From Prescottella agglutinans (GTDB taxonomy: Bacteria; Actinomycetota; Actinomycetes; Mycobacteriales; Mycobacteriaceae): a stretch of 64,000 bases of DNA. The translations under genes and the position numbers were made by a program. Positions 1-8,211 of this stretch are shown in pieces (the stretch's first letter is position 1; each line of letters begins with the position of its first letter). The DNA is taken from positions 248,001-312,000 of the forward strand of contig NZ_RKLP01000003.1 in NCBI RefSeq assembly GCF_004011865.1. Direction: 5' to 3'. The notes below the pieces were generated by a model that had not been told where the DNA came from, ran no database searches, and saw only the letters and a program-made list of their open reading frames with translations.

Positions 1-775
1 CATGAGCAACCGGCTCGTCACGCACGGCGCCATCCCGATCGAGGTCCCGACCATCGCGGTCGAGCCGCCGCGCAGCCCGGCCCAGATGGAGCGGGCTGTG
101 AAGGGCCTGGTCGACGGCCGCTACCAGTGGGTGGTGTTCACCTCCACCAACGCGGTGCGTGCCGTGTGGGAGAAGTTCGAGGCGTTCGGCCTGGACGCGC
201 GCGCGTTCTCCGGCGTGAAGATTGCCTGCGTCGGCGAGGCCACCGCGGAGAAGGTGCGCTCGTTCGGCATCACGCCGGAACTGCTGCCGTCGGGTGAGCA
301 GTCGAGCGAGGGCCTGCTGGCCGACTTCCCGCCGTACGACGAGGTGTTCGACCCGGTCAACCGCGTCCTGCTGCCCCGTGCCGACATCGCCACCGAGACC
401 CTTGCCGAGGGCCTGCGCGAACGCGGCTGGGAGATCGACGACGTCACCGCCTACCGCACCGTGCGCGCGGCGCCGCCGCCGGCCGAGACCCGCGAGATGA
501 TCAAGACGGGTGGCTTCGACGCCGTGTGCTTCACGTCGTCGTCGACGGTGCGCAACCTCGTCGGCATCGCCGGCAAGCCGCACGCCCGCACGATCGTCGC
601 GTGCATCGGACCGAAGACCGCCGAGACCGCGATCGAGTTCGGTCTCCGTGTCGACGTCCAGCCGGAGACGGCGCAGATGGGACCGCTGGTCGAGGCACTC
701 GCCGAGCACGCGGCCCGACTGCGCGCCGAGGGTGCGCTGCCGCCTCCGCGCAAGAAGTCCCGCGCCCGCCGCTGA
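1..775 (+). CDS. hemD: Uroporphyrinogen-III synthase domain, 5' partial (CobA-HemD fusion)
   Basis: Cyclises hydroxymethylbilane to uroporphyrinogen III, the branch point of haem, sirohaem and corrin synthesis. The 257 visible residues run from just inside the HemD fold (GAIPIEVPTIAVEPP) to a basic C-terminal tail (PPPRKKSRARR) and include the family segments VVFTSTNAV and AVCFTSSSTV. The first visible ATG at base 2 is probably internal: the strand that normally precedes it is missing, and in mycobacteria and relatives this domain is fused behind an N-terminal uroporphyrin-III methyltransferase, giving about 560 residues. The remainder therefore lies before the window. hemB follows after 18 bases, so the two are probably cotranscribed. 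The assignment is secure; the fusion is inferred from family knowledge. Confidence 0.93.
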   Translation, partial: MSNRLVTHGAIPIEVPTIAVEPPRSPAQMERAVKGLVDGRYQWVVFTSTNAVRAVWEKFEAFGLDARAFSGVKIACVGEATAEKVRSFGITPELLPSGEQSSEGLLADFPPYDEVFDPVNRVLLPRADIATETLAEGLRERGWEIDDVTAYRTVRAAPPPAETREMIKTGGFDAVCFTSSSTVRNLVGIAGKPHARTIVACIGPKTAETAIEFGLRVDVQPETAQMGPLVEALAEHAARLRAEGALPPPRKKSRARR

Positions 776-793
776 CCCACCTTCGGGAGAACC

Positions 794-1771
794 GTGTTTC
801 CAGTTCACCGTCCCCGTCGCCTGCGCGGTACCCCCGCGCTGCGCCGCCTGGTAGCCGAGACGTCGCTCGAGCCGCGTCATCTCGTGCTGCCGATGTTCGT
901 CGCCGACGGCATCGACGAGCCGCGTCCGATCTCGTCGATGCCGGGCGTCGTCCAGCACACGCTGGACTCGCTCCGGAAGGCGGCGACCGACGCGGTCGCG
1001 GCCGGCGTGGGCGGGCTCATGCTGTTCGGCGTGCCGCGTGAGGAGGACAAGGACCCCGAGGGGTCCGGTGCGACCGACCCGGGCGGCATCCTCAACCGCG
1101 GCCTGGCCGCGTTGAGGACCGAACTCGGTGATTCGACGGTGCTCATGGCGGACACGTGCCTCGACGAGTTCACCTCGCACGGGCACTGCGGTGTGCTGTC
1201 GGCCGACGGCCGGGTCGACAACGATGCGACCCTGGCCCGCTACGTGGACATGGCGGTCGCGCAGGCCGACGCGGGCGCCCACCTGCTCGGACCGAGCGGG
1301 ATGATGGACGGCCAGGTCGCCGCGATCCGCAAGGGACTCGATGCCGCAGGCCACACCGACGTCGGGCAGTTGGCCTACTCCGCGAAGTACGCGTCGGCGT
1401 TCTACGGCCCGTTCCGCGAGGCCGTCGGCTCGTCGCTCGAGGGGGACCGCCGCACCTACCAGCAGGATCCGGCGAACCGCCGCGAGTCGCTGCTCGAGGT
1501 GGACCTCGACCTCGCCGAGGGTGCCGACCTGGTGATGGTCAAGCCCGCGATGTCGTACCTGGACGTGCTGCGCGAGGTCGCCGACCGGTCGACGGTGCCG
1601 GTGGCCGCGTACCAGATCTCCGGGGAGTACGCGATGATCACCGCGGCCGCGCAGAACGGGTGGATCGACCGCGACGCCGCCGTACTCGAGTCGCTGCTGA
1701 GCATCCGGCGTGCCGGTGCCGACATCGTGCTGACCTACTGGGCCGCCGAGGCCGCGGGGTGGCTGTCGTGA
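794..1771 (+). CDS. hemB: Delta-aminolevulinic acid dehydratase (porphobilinogen synthase)
   Basis: Cytoplasmic enzyme that condenses two 5-aminolevulinates into porphobilinogen. At 325 residues it has the usual length. Both Schiff-base lysines are visible: Lys198 in AYSAKYAS and Lys250 in MVKPAMSY. The metal-site stretch reads [14 protein letters not shown], so only two of the three cysteines of the classical zinc triad are present (the middle one is Asp), as in magnesium-type or mixed enzymes. The GTG start at 794 is preceded by a GGGAGA ribosome site. It sits 18 bases after hemD, and its stop overlaps the next start (GTGA), which indicates an operon. Confidence 0.97.
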   Translation: MFPVHRPRRLRGTPALRRLVAETSLEPRHLVLPMFVADGIDEPRPISSMPGVVQHTLDSLRKAATDAVAAGVGGLMLFGVPREEDKDPEGSGATDPGGILNRGLAALRTELGDSTVLMADTCLDEFTSHGHCGVLSADGRVDNDATLARYVDMAVAQADAGAHLLGPSGMMDGQVAAIRKGLDAAGHTDVGQLAYSAKYASAFYGPFREAVGSSLEGDRRTYQQDPANRRESLLEVDLDLAEGADLVMVKPAMSYLDVLREVADRSTVPVAAYQISGEYAMITAAAQNGWIDRDAAVLESLLSIRRAGADIVLTYWAAEAAGWLS

Positions 1772-2397
1772 GCGAGCAGTGGCCCGGACCTCCCCAGCAG
1801 CAGCCGGGACAGCCCGACCCCTGGCCGGGGAGCCCGCAGTACCCGGCCGGCCCCCCGCAGACGCCGGGTCAGTACCCGCCGCCGCCGTCGGTGCAGGAGC
1901 AGAAGCCGATCCCGGCCGACGTCCAGACCGCGTTCCAGTTGTGGTTCGTCGTCGCGGCGCTGGGCGTCGTGTACCTGATCGCGGCGCTGCTGTTCGTCTA
2001 CAGCGACCGGACCTCGTTCGTCGACCAGCTGATGGACGAGTTCGCCAAGCAGCCCGACGTCACGGTCACCCGGTCGCAGGCGGAGCAACTGCTCGTGTTC
2101 GGCCTGGTGGCGACAGGCGTGTTCCTCACCCTCGTGCTGGGCGGGTTGACGGTGCTGTTCGACTTCAAGATGCGCAAGGGCAAGAACTGGGCCCGGATGC
2201 TGTTGACGATGGCCGGGGTGTTCACCGTGTTCTCGGCGATCCCGACCGTCTTCGGGGCGGGTGCCGCGACCGGGACGGCCGCACTCGTGATGGGCGGCGC
2301 GGGGATCCTGCAGGCGGTGGTGGCCGTCGGCGCGATCGTGCTGATGCACCGCAAGGAATCCAACGAGTACTTCCTGAACCTGCCGGTCGCGCGCTGA
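1768..2397 (+). CDS. Pro/Gln-rich N-terminus membrane protein, unknown function
   Basis: A 209-residue protein with no recognised enzymatic motif. The first ~45 residues are rich in proline, glycine and glutamine (cytosolic, low complexity). Four hydrophobic segments follow, starting near residues 55, 108, 140 and 165, with charged loops between. The C-terminus ([16 protein letters not shown]) is probably cytoplasmic. The GTG start overlaps the hemB stop, so translation is probably coupled. Similar proteins follow hemB in related actinobacteria, but I do not know a function; a role tied to haem synthesis would be guesswork. Confidence 0.8.
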   Translation: MSEQWPGPPQQQPGQPDPWPGSPQYPAGPPQTPGQYPPPPSVQEQKPIPADVQTAFQLWFVVAALGVVYLIAALLFVYSDRTSFVDQLMDEFAKQPDVTVTRSQAEQLLVFGLVATGVFLTLVLGGLTVLFDFKMRKGKNWARMLLTMAGVFTVFSAIPTVFGAGAATGTAALVMGGAGILQAVVAVGAIVLMHRKESNEYFLNLPVAR

Positions 2398-2492
2398 CCG
2401 GATCGTCCGTGATTCGGTCTTCCGGGCGGTCCCCGGTACTGTGAATCGGGTCACACGAACAGGGTGTTCGAAAGACCGTTCAGGGGGTCGTG

Positions 2493-2609
2493 ATGCACGT
2501 CGAACATCGCACCGGTGGGCGACGGGAGCTGCTGTGGATCGCGCTGATCGCGCTGTTCGGTCTGGCGACGCTCGCGCTCGTGATCGTTCCGGGTGTCCTC
2601 GCCTCCTGA
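2493..2609 (+). CDS. Small single-span membrane protein (38 aa)
   Basis: A short reading frame starting ATG at 2493 (a GTG at 2490 is also in frame) after an AGGGGG purine run. Residues 1-13 are polar and basic (MHVEHRTGGRRE) and residues 14-36 form one strongly hydrophobic helix rich in Leu, Ala and Val. That gives an N-in single-pass topology by the positive-inside rule. It lies between two membrane-protein genes with no better use for the space. I do not recognise a family. Codon position 3 is GC-rich as in its neighbours, which supports real coding. Confidence 0.5.
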   Translation: MHVEHRTGGRRELLWIALIALFGLATLALVIVPGVLAS

Positions 2610-2668
2610 GCCACCCCCGCTCGTCGCGCCCGCTCGTCCGACTGCGGTCGATGCCTCAGGATGGGGTG

Positions 2669-3085
2669 GTGAGTGAGTCGACCCCGCGCGTGGTGTCCAT
2701 CGCGTATTGGATCTGGGTGCTGTGCGCGGCCGTCATGGTTTTGTTGGGGTTGCTGGCGTTGACGACGTCCGCCGACGCGATCCGCGAGGAACTCGGCTCC
2801 GACGCCGATTCGTTCGTGTGGCTGCTGCGGGGGATCGGGGCCACGTCGTTGGTGTTCGGTCTCGTCATCGGTTTCCTCGCGGCGCCGACGCGGGCGGGCA
2901 GTCCGCGACTGCGGCTCGTCGTCGTTGTGCTGTCGTCGGTGTTCGCGCTGGTGACGATCGCGCTGTCGGCGATCGGTGTGATCGCACCGGTGCTGTTGGT
3001 GATTCCGCTGCTGCTGGTGGTGGCGGCGGTTCTGGTGTTCCGGGAGGGTGCGCGTGAGTGGTTCCGACGCGGGCAGTCCGGCTGA
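2669..3085 (+). CDS. Small four-helix membrane protein, unknown function
   Basis: A 138-residue protein that is almost entirely transmembrane, with hydrophobic stretches near residues 10-30, 50-70, 82-102 and 104-122 and a basic C-terminus (REGAREWFRRGQSG). The start is taken as GTG 2669 because AGGA at 2658-2661 is well spaced for it; GTG 2666 and ATG 2651 are alternatives. It overlaps the next gene by 32 bases. No catalytic motif is visible and I cannot assign a function. It belongs to the run of membrane genes following hemB. Confidence 0.72.
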   Translation: MSESTPRVVSIAYWIWVLCAAVMVLLGLLALTTSADAIREELGSDADSFVWLLRGIGATSLVFGLVIGFLAAPTRAGSPRLRLVVVVLSSVFALVTIALSAIGVIAPVLLVIPLLLVVAAVLVFREGAREWFRRGQSG

Positions 3086-3557
3086 GCCGGACGTGTTGTT
3101 CGACGAGCCCGGTGCCCGCTGGCGGACCGTGGCCTACGGTCCGGTGTTCTGCGTGGTCGCGCTCGTGATCGAACTGCTGACGGGGCCGGTGGTGCACTGG
3201 TTCGCCCTGACGCTGTTCGCCGCCATCCTCGCCGGCATCGTGTACGTGCAGGTGGCCGCGGCCCGTCGGCACGTGAGTGTGTCGCTGACCCGCACGACGC
3301 TGCGGCAGGGTGCCGAGGAGTTGCCGGTCGCGGAGATCGAGGCCGTGTTGCCCGCGGCCGACCCGTACGCGGACGACCCGGAGCCGTGGGAGAGCGCCCG
3401 CAGCCTCGGGGAGCTGTCCGGGGTGCCGCGTCGGCGGACGGCGATCGGGTTGCGACTGCGGGACGGTTCGCTGGTGCAGGCGTGGGCCCGCGACGACGAC
3501 GGCCTACGCGACGCACTGACCGAGGCGCTCGCCGGCGTGGACGGGACGTCGGCGTGA
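3054..3557 (+). CDS. Two-span membrane protein with C-terminal soluble domain, unknown function
   Basis: A 167-residue protein with two adjacent transmembrane segments near residues 27-65 and then a cytosolic beta-rich domain (HVSVSLTRTTLRQGAEELPVAEIEAV ... IGLRLRDGSLVQAW). This resembles small bacterial PH-like or DUF3093-type proteins, but I cannot fix the family. The GTG start at 3054 has a GGGAGG ribosome site 6 bases upstream, better than GTG 3048. Its stop overlaps the next start as GTGA. Together with its neighbours it forms a translationally coupled cluster. Confidence 0.75.
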   Translation: MSGSDAGSPAEPDVLFDEPGARWRTVAYGPVFCVVALVIELLTGPVVHWFALTLFAAILAGIVYVQVAAARRHVSVSLTRTTLRQGAEELPVAEIEAVLPAADPYADDPEPWESARSLGELSGVPRRRTAIGLRLRDGSLVQAWARDDDGLRDALTEALAGVDGTSA

Positions 3558-3799
3558 CCCGGCCGGTGGTGGTGGTCGCCGAGGCCGTCGGTGCCGTCGC
3601 GGCGCTCGTGGCGACGGTCCTGTGCTGGACCCGGGGCGTGAGCACCGGCGAGTTCGCGCCCGTCGCGCCGGATACGCCGTCCTACACCAGCGTCCACTAC
3701 TCGGGCCCGTGGATCGCGGCGGCGTTCGCGTCGGTGCTCGTCGCGGGCCTGCTGGTCCTCGACGTCCGGCGCAGACTCCGTGCCCCGAGGTACCCATAG
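3554..3799 (+). CDS. Small two-span membrane protein (81 aa), unknown function
   Basis: Hydrophobic helices span about residues 3-24 and 50-70, separated by a polar loop (GEFAPVAPDTPSYTSVHYSGP) that should face outward. The protein ends in an Arg-rich tail. The GTG start overlaps the preceding stop (GTGA), so it is probably the last gene of the hemD-hemB cluster. Its stop codon lies inside the CsoR operator that controls the copper genes downstream, so the end of this operon and the copper promoter are packed together. No function can be assigned. Confidence 0.7.
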   Translation: MTRPVVVVAEAVGAVAALVATVLCWTRGVSTGEFAPVAPDTPSYTSVHYSGPWIAAAFASVLVAGLLVLDVRRRLRAPRYP

Positions 3800-3809
3800 G
3801 GGGTATCAT
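3790..3809 (+). promoter_or_regulatory. CsoR-type copper operator with overlapping -10 element
   Basis: TACCC (3791-3795) and GGGTA (3801-3805) form an inverted repeat across ATAGG. Read on the other strand this is ATACCCCCTATGGGTA, close to known CsoR operators (ATACCC...GGGTAT). A TATCAT -10-like element at 3804-3809 overlaps the right half-site and ends 6 bases before the csoR ATG, so bound apo-CsoR would block the promoter directly and the transcript would be leaderless. The site also overlaps the stop codon of the preceding gene. Confidence 0.8.
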
Positions 3810-3815
3810 GGGGCT

Positions 3816-4097
3816 ATGAACGGATACAGCCCGCAGCAGGAGGACCTGCTCAAGCGTCTGCGGCGCATCGAGGGCCAGGTGCAGGGCATCTCGCGCATGA
3901 TCGCCGACGACCGCTACTGCATCGACGTGCTGACCCAGGTGTCGGCGGCCACGTCCGCACTGCAGTCGGTGTCCCTGAAGCTGCTCGAGGCGCACCTCGC
4001 GGGATGCGTCGTCGAGGCGGCGAAGAAGGGCGGCCCGGAGGCGGACGCCAAGGTCAAGGAGGCGTCCGATGCGATCGCGCGCCTGGTGCGCTCCTGA
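3816..4097 (+). CDS. csoR: Copper-sensing transcriptional repressor CsoR
   Basis: A 93-residue all-helical repressor of the CsoR/RcnR family. In this family the DNA-binding form is apo, and Cu(I) binding releases the operator. The Cu(I) ligands Cys35, His60 and Cys64 are all present (DDRYC ... EAHLAGC), and the N-terminal segment LLKRLRRIEGQVQGISRM is typical. The ATG at 3816 is directly preceded by the operator and a -10 element. copZ and copA follow, so it autoregulates a copper-efflux operon. Nothing unusual is seen in the protein. Confidence 0.95.
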   Translation: MNGYSPQQEDLLKRLRRIEGQVQGISRMIADDRYCIDVLTQVSAATSALQSVSLKLLEAHLAGCVVEAAKKGGPEADAKVKEASDAIARLVRS

Positions 4098-4131
4098 GCC
4101 CGGTGCGATTCTGAACCCAAGGAGGCCCACG

Positions 4132-4335
4132 ATGGAGCACACCTATCTCGTCAAGGGCATGACCTGCCAGCACTGCGCGGCCGCGGTCACCGAGGAGATC
4201 GGCGAACTGTCCGGTGTCACCGGCGTCGACGTGGACGTCGATTCCGGCAGGGTGGTCGTGTCCAGCGACACCCCGCTGGACACCATCGCCGTCGCCGCCG
4301 CGGTCACCGAGGCAGGCTACGAACTGGTCCAGTAG
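4132..4335 (+). CDS. copZ: Copper chaperone CopZ-like (heavy-metal-associated domain)
   Basis: A 67-residue free-standing HMA domain with the Cu(I)-binding motif MTCQHC at residues 10-15 and the ferredoxin-like beta-alpha-beta pattern ending AVTEAGYELVQ. It carries Cu(I) in the cytoplasm to the efflux ATPase. The ATG at 4132 has a strong AAGGAGG ribosome site with 6-base spacing. It is 34 bases after csoR and directly abuts copA (no gap), so all three should be one copper-induced transcript. Confidence 0.93.
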   Translation: MEHTYLVKGMTCQHCAAAVTEEIGELSGVTGVDVDVDSGRVVVSSDTPLDTIAVAAAVTEAGYELVQ

Positions 4336-6504
4336 GTGACCACCACCGCGCCGCGCACCGTCGAACTGAACGTCGGCGGTATGACCTGCGCGTCGTGCGC
4401 GGCGCGGATCGAGCGCAAACTCGGCAAGCTCGACGGCGTCACCGCCACCGTCAACTACGCCACCGAGCAGGCGCACGTCCGGTACGCCGATGCCGTGGCG
4501 CTGCAGGACCTCATCGACGTCGTCGAGAAGACCGGCTACACGGCCACCGTCGCGGAACCGGAGGAACCCTCCGAGGCCGAGGCGGCACGGGACCGACTCG
4601 GAACGAGGCTCGTGGTGGCCACCGCCGCGTCGGTGCCGGTGGTGCTGGTGTCGATGATCCCGCCGCTGCAGTTCGACTACTGGCAGTGGATCGCGTTCGT
4701 CCTCACCACGATCGTCGTGTTCTGGTGCGGCTACCCGTTCCACCGGGCCGCCGCCGTCACCGCCCGGCACGGGATGGCGACGATGGACACCCTCGTCTCG
4801 CTCGGCACGCTCGCCGCGTACGGGTGGTCGGCGTGGGCGCTGGTGTTCGGCACCGCCGGCCACATCGGGATGACGCACGAGTTCACGTTCCGGCCCGGCG
4901 CGCACGATCCGTCCGGCCAGATCTATCTCGAGGTCGCGGCCGGCGTCACGACGTTCCTGCTCGCCGGCCGATATGCGGAGTCGCGGGCCAAGCGCCGATC
5001 CGGCGCCGCGCTGCGGGCCTTGCTCGAGGTGGGCGCGAAGGACGTGTCGGTGCTGCGGGGCGGCGCCGAGCAGCGGATCCCGGTGTCGGCGTTGCGGGTC
5101 GGCGACGAGTTCGTGGTGCGTCCCGGCGAGAAGATCGCGACCGACGGCAGAGTCGTGCGGGGCCGTTCGGCCGTCGACACGTCGATGCTCACGGGGGAGT
5201 CCGTGCCCGTCGACGTAGGCGAGGGTGACGCCGTGGTCGGCGGCACCATCGACACGGACGGTCTGCTCACCGTGCGGGCCGAACGGGTCGGAGCCGACAC
5301 GCAACTGGCGCACATCGCGAAACTGGTGACCGAGGCGCAGAGCGGCAAGGCGCACGCGCAGCGCCTCGCGGACCGGGTGTCGGCGGTGTTCGTGCCGGTG
5401 GTGCTGGTGATCGCCGCGGCGACTCTCGCGGTGTGGCTGCTGTTGGGGCACCAGACGACGGAGGCGTTCACCGCCGCGGTCGCCGTTCTGATCGTCGCGT
5501 GTCCGTGTGCGCTGGGGTTGGCGACACCCACCGCGCTGCTGGTCGGGACCGGGCGCGGCGCCCAACTGGGCATCCTCATCAAGGGGCCGGAGGTGCTCGA
5601 GCAGACCCGCCGCATCGAGACGGTGGTCTTCGACAAGACCGGCACCGTCACCACCGGCCGGATGGAGTTCGAGGATGTCGTCGCGGCGCGGGGGGAGGAC
5701 CGCGACCGGGTGCTGGCGCTGGCCGCGGCCGTCGAATCCGGGTCGGAGCACCCGGTGGCACGGGCGATCGTGCGCGCGGTGCCGCGGCCGCTGCCGGTGA
5801 CCGGGTTCGTGAACCGTCCCGGCATCGGCGTCGAGGGCGTGGTGGACGGTCACCAGGTCCGCGTCGGGCGCGCGCAGGGCTCACTGCCGTCCGAGGTGCG
5901 GGGTCTGCTCCCGGACGGTCGGACGTCGGTGATCGTGTCGTGGGACGGCCGGGTGCGGGGTGCGCTGGTCGTTGCGGACGCCGTCAAGCCCACCAGCGCC
6001 GAGGCGATCCGCGAGATCCGCGACCTCGGCATGACCCCGGTCCTGCTCACCGGCGACGCGGAGGCCGTCGCGGCCGCGGTCGCGCGCGACGTCGGCATCG
6101 ACCGGGTGATCGCGGAGGTGCTGCCCGACCAGAAGGCGGCGACGATCGCGCGACTGCGCGAGGACGGCGCCGTCGCGATGGTGGGCGACGGCGTCAACGA
6201 CGCCGCGGCGCTCGCCACCGCCGACGTCGGCATCGCGATGGGCACGGGCACGGATGCGGCGATCGAGGCGAGCGACCTGACGCTCGTGCGCGGCGACCTG
6301 CGGTCGGTACCCGACGCGATCCGGCTGTCGCGGCGCACCCTCGCCACCATCAGGGGGAACCTGTTCTGGGCATTCGCCTACAACGTCGCGGCGATCCCGC
6401 TGGCCGCGACCGGTCTGCTGAACCCGATGATCGCGGGCGCCGCGATGGCGCTGTCGTCGTTGTTCGTGGTGGGGAACAGCCTGCGGCTCAGGCGGTTTCG
6501 CTGA
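4336..6504 (+). CDS. copA: Copper-exporting P1B-type ATPase
   Basis: A 722-residue inner-membrane pump that exports Cu(I) using ATP. It has one N-terminal HMA domain with MTCASC (residues 16-21), eight expected membrane helices, the transport-site motif CPC (389-391) within [11 protein letters not shown], the phosphorylation loop DKTGT beginning at Asp433, an HP motif (SEHPVA) and the hinge motif GDGVND. The GTG start directly follows the copZ stop with no Shine-Dalgarno of its own, so translation is probably coupled. It is the last gene of the csoR-copZ-copA unit. A GC-rich 8-bp hairpin at 6513-6536 lies just downstream. Confidence 0.96.
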   Translation: MTTTAPRTVELNVGGMTCASCAARIERKLGKLDGVTATVNYATEQAHVRYADAVALQDLIDVVEKTGYTATVAEPEEPSEAEAARDRLGTRLVVATAASVPVVLVSMIPPLQFDYWQWIAFVLTTIVVFWCGYPFHRAAAVTARHGMATMDTLVSLGTLAAYGWSAWALVFGTAGHIGMTHEFTFRPGAHDPSGQIYLEVAAGVTTFLLAGRYAESRAKRRSGAALRALLEVGAKDVSVLRGGAEQRIPVSALRVGDEFVVRPGEKIATDGRVVRGRSAVDTSMLTGESVPVDVGEGDAVVGGTIDTDGLLTVRAERVGADTQLAHIAKLVTEAQSGKAHAQRLADRVSAVFVPVVLVIAAATLAVWLLLGHQTTEAFTAAVAVLIVACPCALGLATPTALLVGTGRGAQLGILIKGPEVLEQTRRIETVVFDKTGTVTTGRMEFEDVVAARGEDRDRVLALAAAVESGSEHPVARAIVRAVPRPLPVTGFVNRPGIGVEGVVDGHQVRVGRAQGSLPSEVRGLLPDGRTSVIVSWDGRVRGALVVADAVKPTSAEAIREIRDLGMTPVLLTGDAEAVAAAVARDVGIDRVIAEVLPDQKAATIARLREDGAVAMVGDGVNDAAALATADVGIAMGTGTDAAIEASDLTLVRGDLRSVPDAIRLSRRTLATIRGNLFWAFAYNVAAIPLAATGLLNPMIAGAAMALSSLFVVGNSLRLRRFR

Positions 6505-6590
6505 TCGCATGAGCGCGCGGGGGCCGCACCGCGCGCGATCCGCGACAGTTCGTCGGTGACATGCGCGTCGAACGCGCTCATACTTCTGAG

Positions 6591-6989
6591 ATGGCATACC
6601 TGAAACCGCCGCTGCTGGTCCGCGAGGTGTTCAACCGTATCGCCCTCGCCACCGGTGTCAGCGGCACCGAGAAGATCACCGTCACCGGCCGGCGCAGTCA
6701 CGAGCCCCGATCGGTGCCCGTCGTGCCCGTCGACGTCGACGGGGTGCGCTACCTCGTCTCGACTCGCGGCGAATCGGAGTGGGTCCGCAACCTGCGCGCC
6801 TCCCCCGAGGTGGACGTGAGCCGACGTGGCCACACCGCGCACTACACCGCCACGGAGGTCCCCGTCGCCGCCCGGGAACCGATCATCGCGGCGTATCGGG
6901 TGAAGGCGGGCAGGACGGTGCAGGGCTACTGGGACAAACTGCCGGATCCCGTCGACCACCCGGTGTTCGCGCTCACGACCGCGGGCTAG
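6591..6989 (+). CDS. Deazaflavin (F420)-dependent nitroreductase family protein
   Basis: A 132-residue protein of the Ddn/FDOR split-barrel family, whose characterised members use coenzyme F420 (some bind flavin or haem) to reduce quinones or nitro compounds. The pattern ITVTGRRS-x-EPRSVPVVPVDVDG and YLVSTRGESEWVRNLRASPEV is characteristic. ATG 6591 is preferred because homologs start MAYLKPP; an upstream in-frame ATG (6561) lacks support. CATACT at 6579-6584 could serve as a leaderless -10. The next gene starts 14 bases later. The substrate is unknown. Confidence 0.85.
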   Translation: MAYLKPPLLVREVFNRIALATGVSGTEKITVTGRRSHEPRSVPVVPVDVDGVRYLVSTRGESEWVRNLRASPEVDVSRRGHTAHYTATEVPVAAREPIIAAYRVKAGRTVQGYWDKLPDPVDHPVFALTTAG

Positions 6990-7003
6990 CGGGACCGTCC
7001 CGG

Positions 7004-8167
7004 ATGCGGATCCGTCCCGCGCGTAAACCGCTGTCGGGGGCGGGGGCCGTCATGGCGGCGGCGGTCATCGGACTGGGCGCGGTGCCGACGGCGTGCGCGG
7101 GGCCCGAGGAACCTGGCGCGTCGTTTCCCGATCTCGCGGTCACCACGGTCATGGAGGGTCTCGCCCGGCCGTGGGACGTGGTGATCGCCCCCGACGGCAC
7201 GATCCTCACGGGTGAGCGCGCGGGCCGCTTCGTGGCCGAACGCCCCGACGGGAGCACCGGCGAGGTGAACGCGGACCTGTCGGATCTGTACGCGCAGGGC
7301 GAGACCGGGCTGATGGGCATCGCTCTCGCCGCCGACTTCGCGACCAGTCGCACCGTCTACACCTGCCAGGGCCACCGCGACGCGTCCGGCACCGACATCC
7401 GGGTGGTGTCGTGGACGGCGGACCCGGGATGGACCGCCCTCACCCGCACCGGCGCCGTCGTGACGGGGATGCCGGTGGGCGCGGGCGGCCGGCACGGCGG
7501 GTGCCGCATCCTGGCCCACCCGGACGGCACCTTGTACATCGGCACCGGCGACTCGGCGCGGCCCACGGTGCCGCAGGATCGGAACTCGCTGGGCGGCAAG
7601 GTGCTGCACGTCGACACGGACGGATCGCCGGCGTCCGGCGATCCGGACCCCAGCAGTCCCGTGTTCACCCTCGGGCACCGCAACGTGCAGGGTCTGGCGC
7701 TGCAGCCCGGAACCGGCCGGCTGTACGGCATCGAGCAGGGCACCGACCGCGACGACGAGGTGAACCTGCTGCGCGCGGGCGCCAACTACGGATACCGCCC
7801 CGATCGCGAGCCGGGCGTCTACGACGAGAGCGTGCCGATGACCGATCCCGACCGGGTTCCCGGCGCCGTCGCGGCCGTGTGGAGTTCGGGAAAGCCGACG
7901 ATCGCGACGCCCGGTGGCACGTTCGTCTCCGGCGCCGGCTGGGGCGTATGGGACGGCGCGCTCGCCGTCACGAGCCAGCAGGGACAGGAGTTGCTGTTCC
8001 TGAAACTGTCGGACGACGGTGACAGCGTGACGGATTCGCACTCGGCGCTCGCCGGCGACTACGGACGCCTGCGCTCGGCCACCCGGATGGCGGACGGCAG
8101 CCTGCTGGTCACCACCGACAACGGCACGAACGACAGAGTCCTGCGCGTCGCACCGGCGCCGCGGTGA
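7004..8167 (+). CDS. Exported PQQ-type glucose/sorbosone dehydrogenase-like beta-propeller protein
   Basis: A 387-residue protein with an Arg-rich N-terminus and a hydrophobic signal segment ending around VPTACAG. The cysteine suggests a lipoprotein, although Pro at -3 is not a standard lipobox residue. The mature part has the soluble glucose/sorbosone dehydrogenase propeller: LARPWDVVIAPDG, a conserved GGRHGG loop, YIGTGDS, LGHRNVQGLALQP and DDEVNLLRAGANYGY. Family members oxidise sugars outside the membrane with PQQ. Many actinobacteria encode such proteins without making PQQ, so activity here is uncertain. It may be cotranscribed with the preceding F420-type gene. Confidence 0.85.
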   Translation: MRIRPARKPLSGAGAVMAAAVIGLGAVPTACAGPEEPGASFPDLAVTTVMEGLARPWDVVIAPDGTILTGERAGRFVAERPDGSTGEVNADLSDLYAQGETGLMGIALAADFATSRTVYTCQGHRDASGTDIRVVSWTADPGWTALTRTGAVVTGMPVGAGGRHGGCRILAHPDGTLYIGTGDSARPTVPQDRNSLGGKVLHVDTDGSPASGDPDPSSPVFTLGHRNVQGLALQPGTGRLYGIEQGTDRDDEVNLLRAGANYGYRPDREPGVYDESVPMTDPDRVPGAVAAVWSSGKPTIATPGGTFVSGAGWGVWDGALAVTSQQGQELLFLKLSDDGDSVTDSHSALAGDYGRLRSATRMADGSLLVTTDNGTNDRVLRVAPAPR

Positions 8168-8186
8168 CGCGAACCGGGTGCGGTGC

Positions 8187-8211
8187 CCGACGGCGGGCTA
8201 CCGGCCGTCGG
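8187..8211. terminator. Possible bidirectional hairpin between convergent genes
   Basis: CCGACGGC (8187-8194) pairs with GCCGTCGG (8204-8211) around a 9-base loop. It sits between two converging genes and overlaps the last codons of the minus-strand one. No T-run follows on either strand, so it is only a candidate terminator. Confidence 0.35.

Noticed and set aside
4054-5853. A 599-residue minus-strand frame opposite copZ and copA
   Set aside because: The plus strand encodes clear CopZ and CopA motifs; the antisense product is low-complexity and has no recognisable fold.
6513-6536. GCGCGCGG/CCGCGCGC hairpin after copA as a terminator
   Set aside because: Eight GC-only base pairs with an 8-base loop and no T-run occur easily by chance at this GC content; kept only as a remark.
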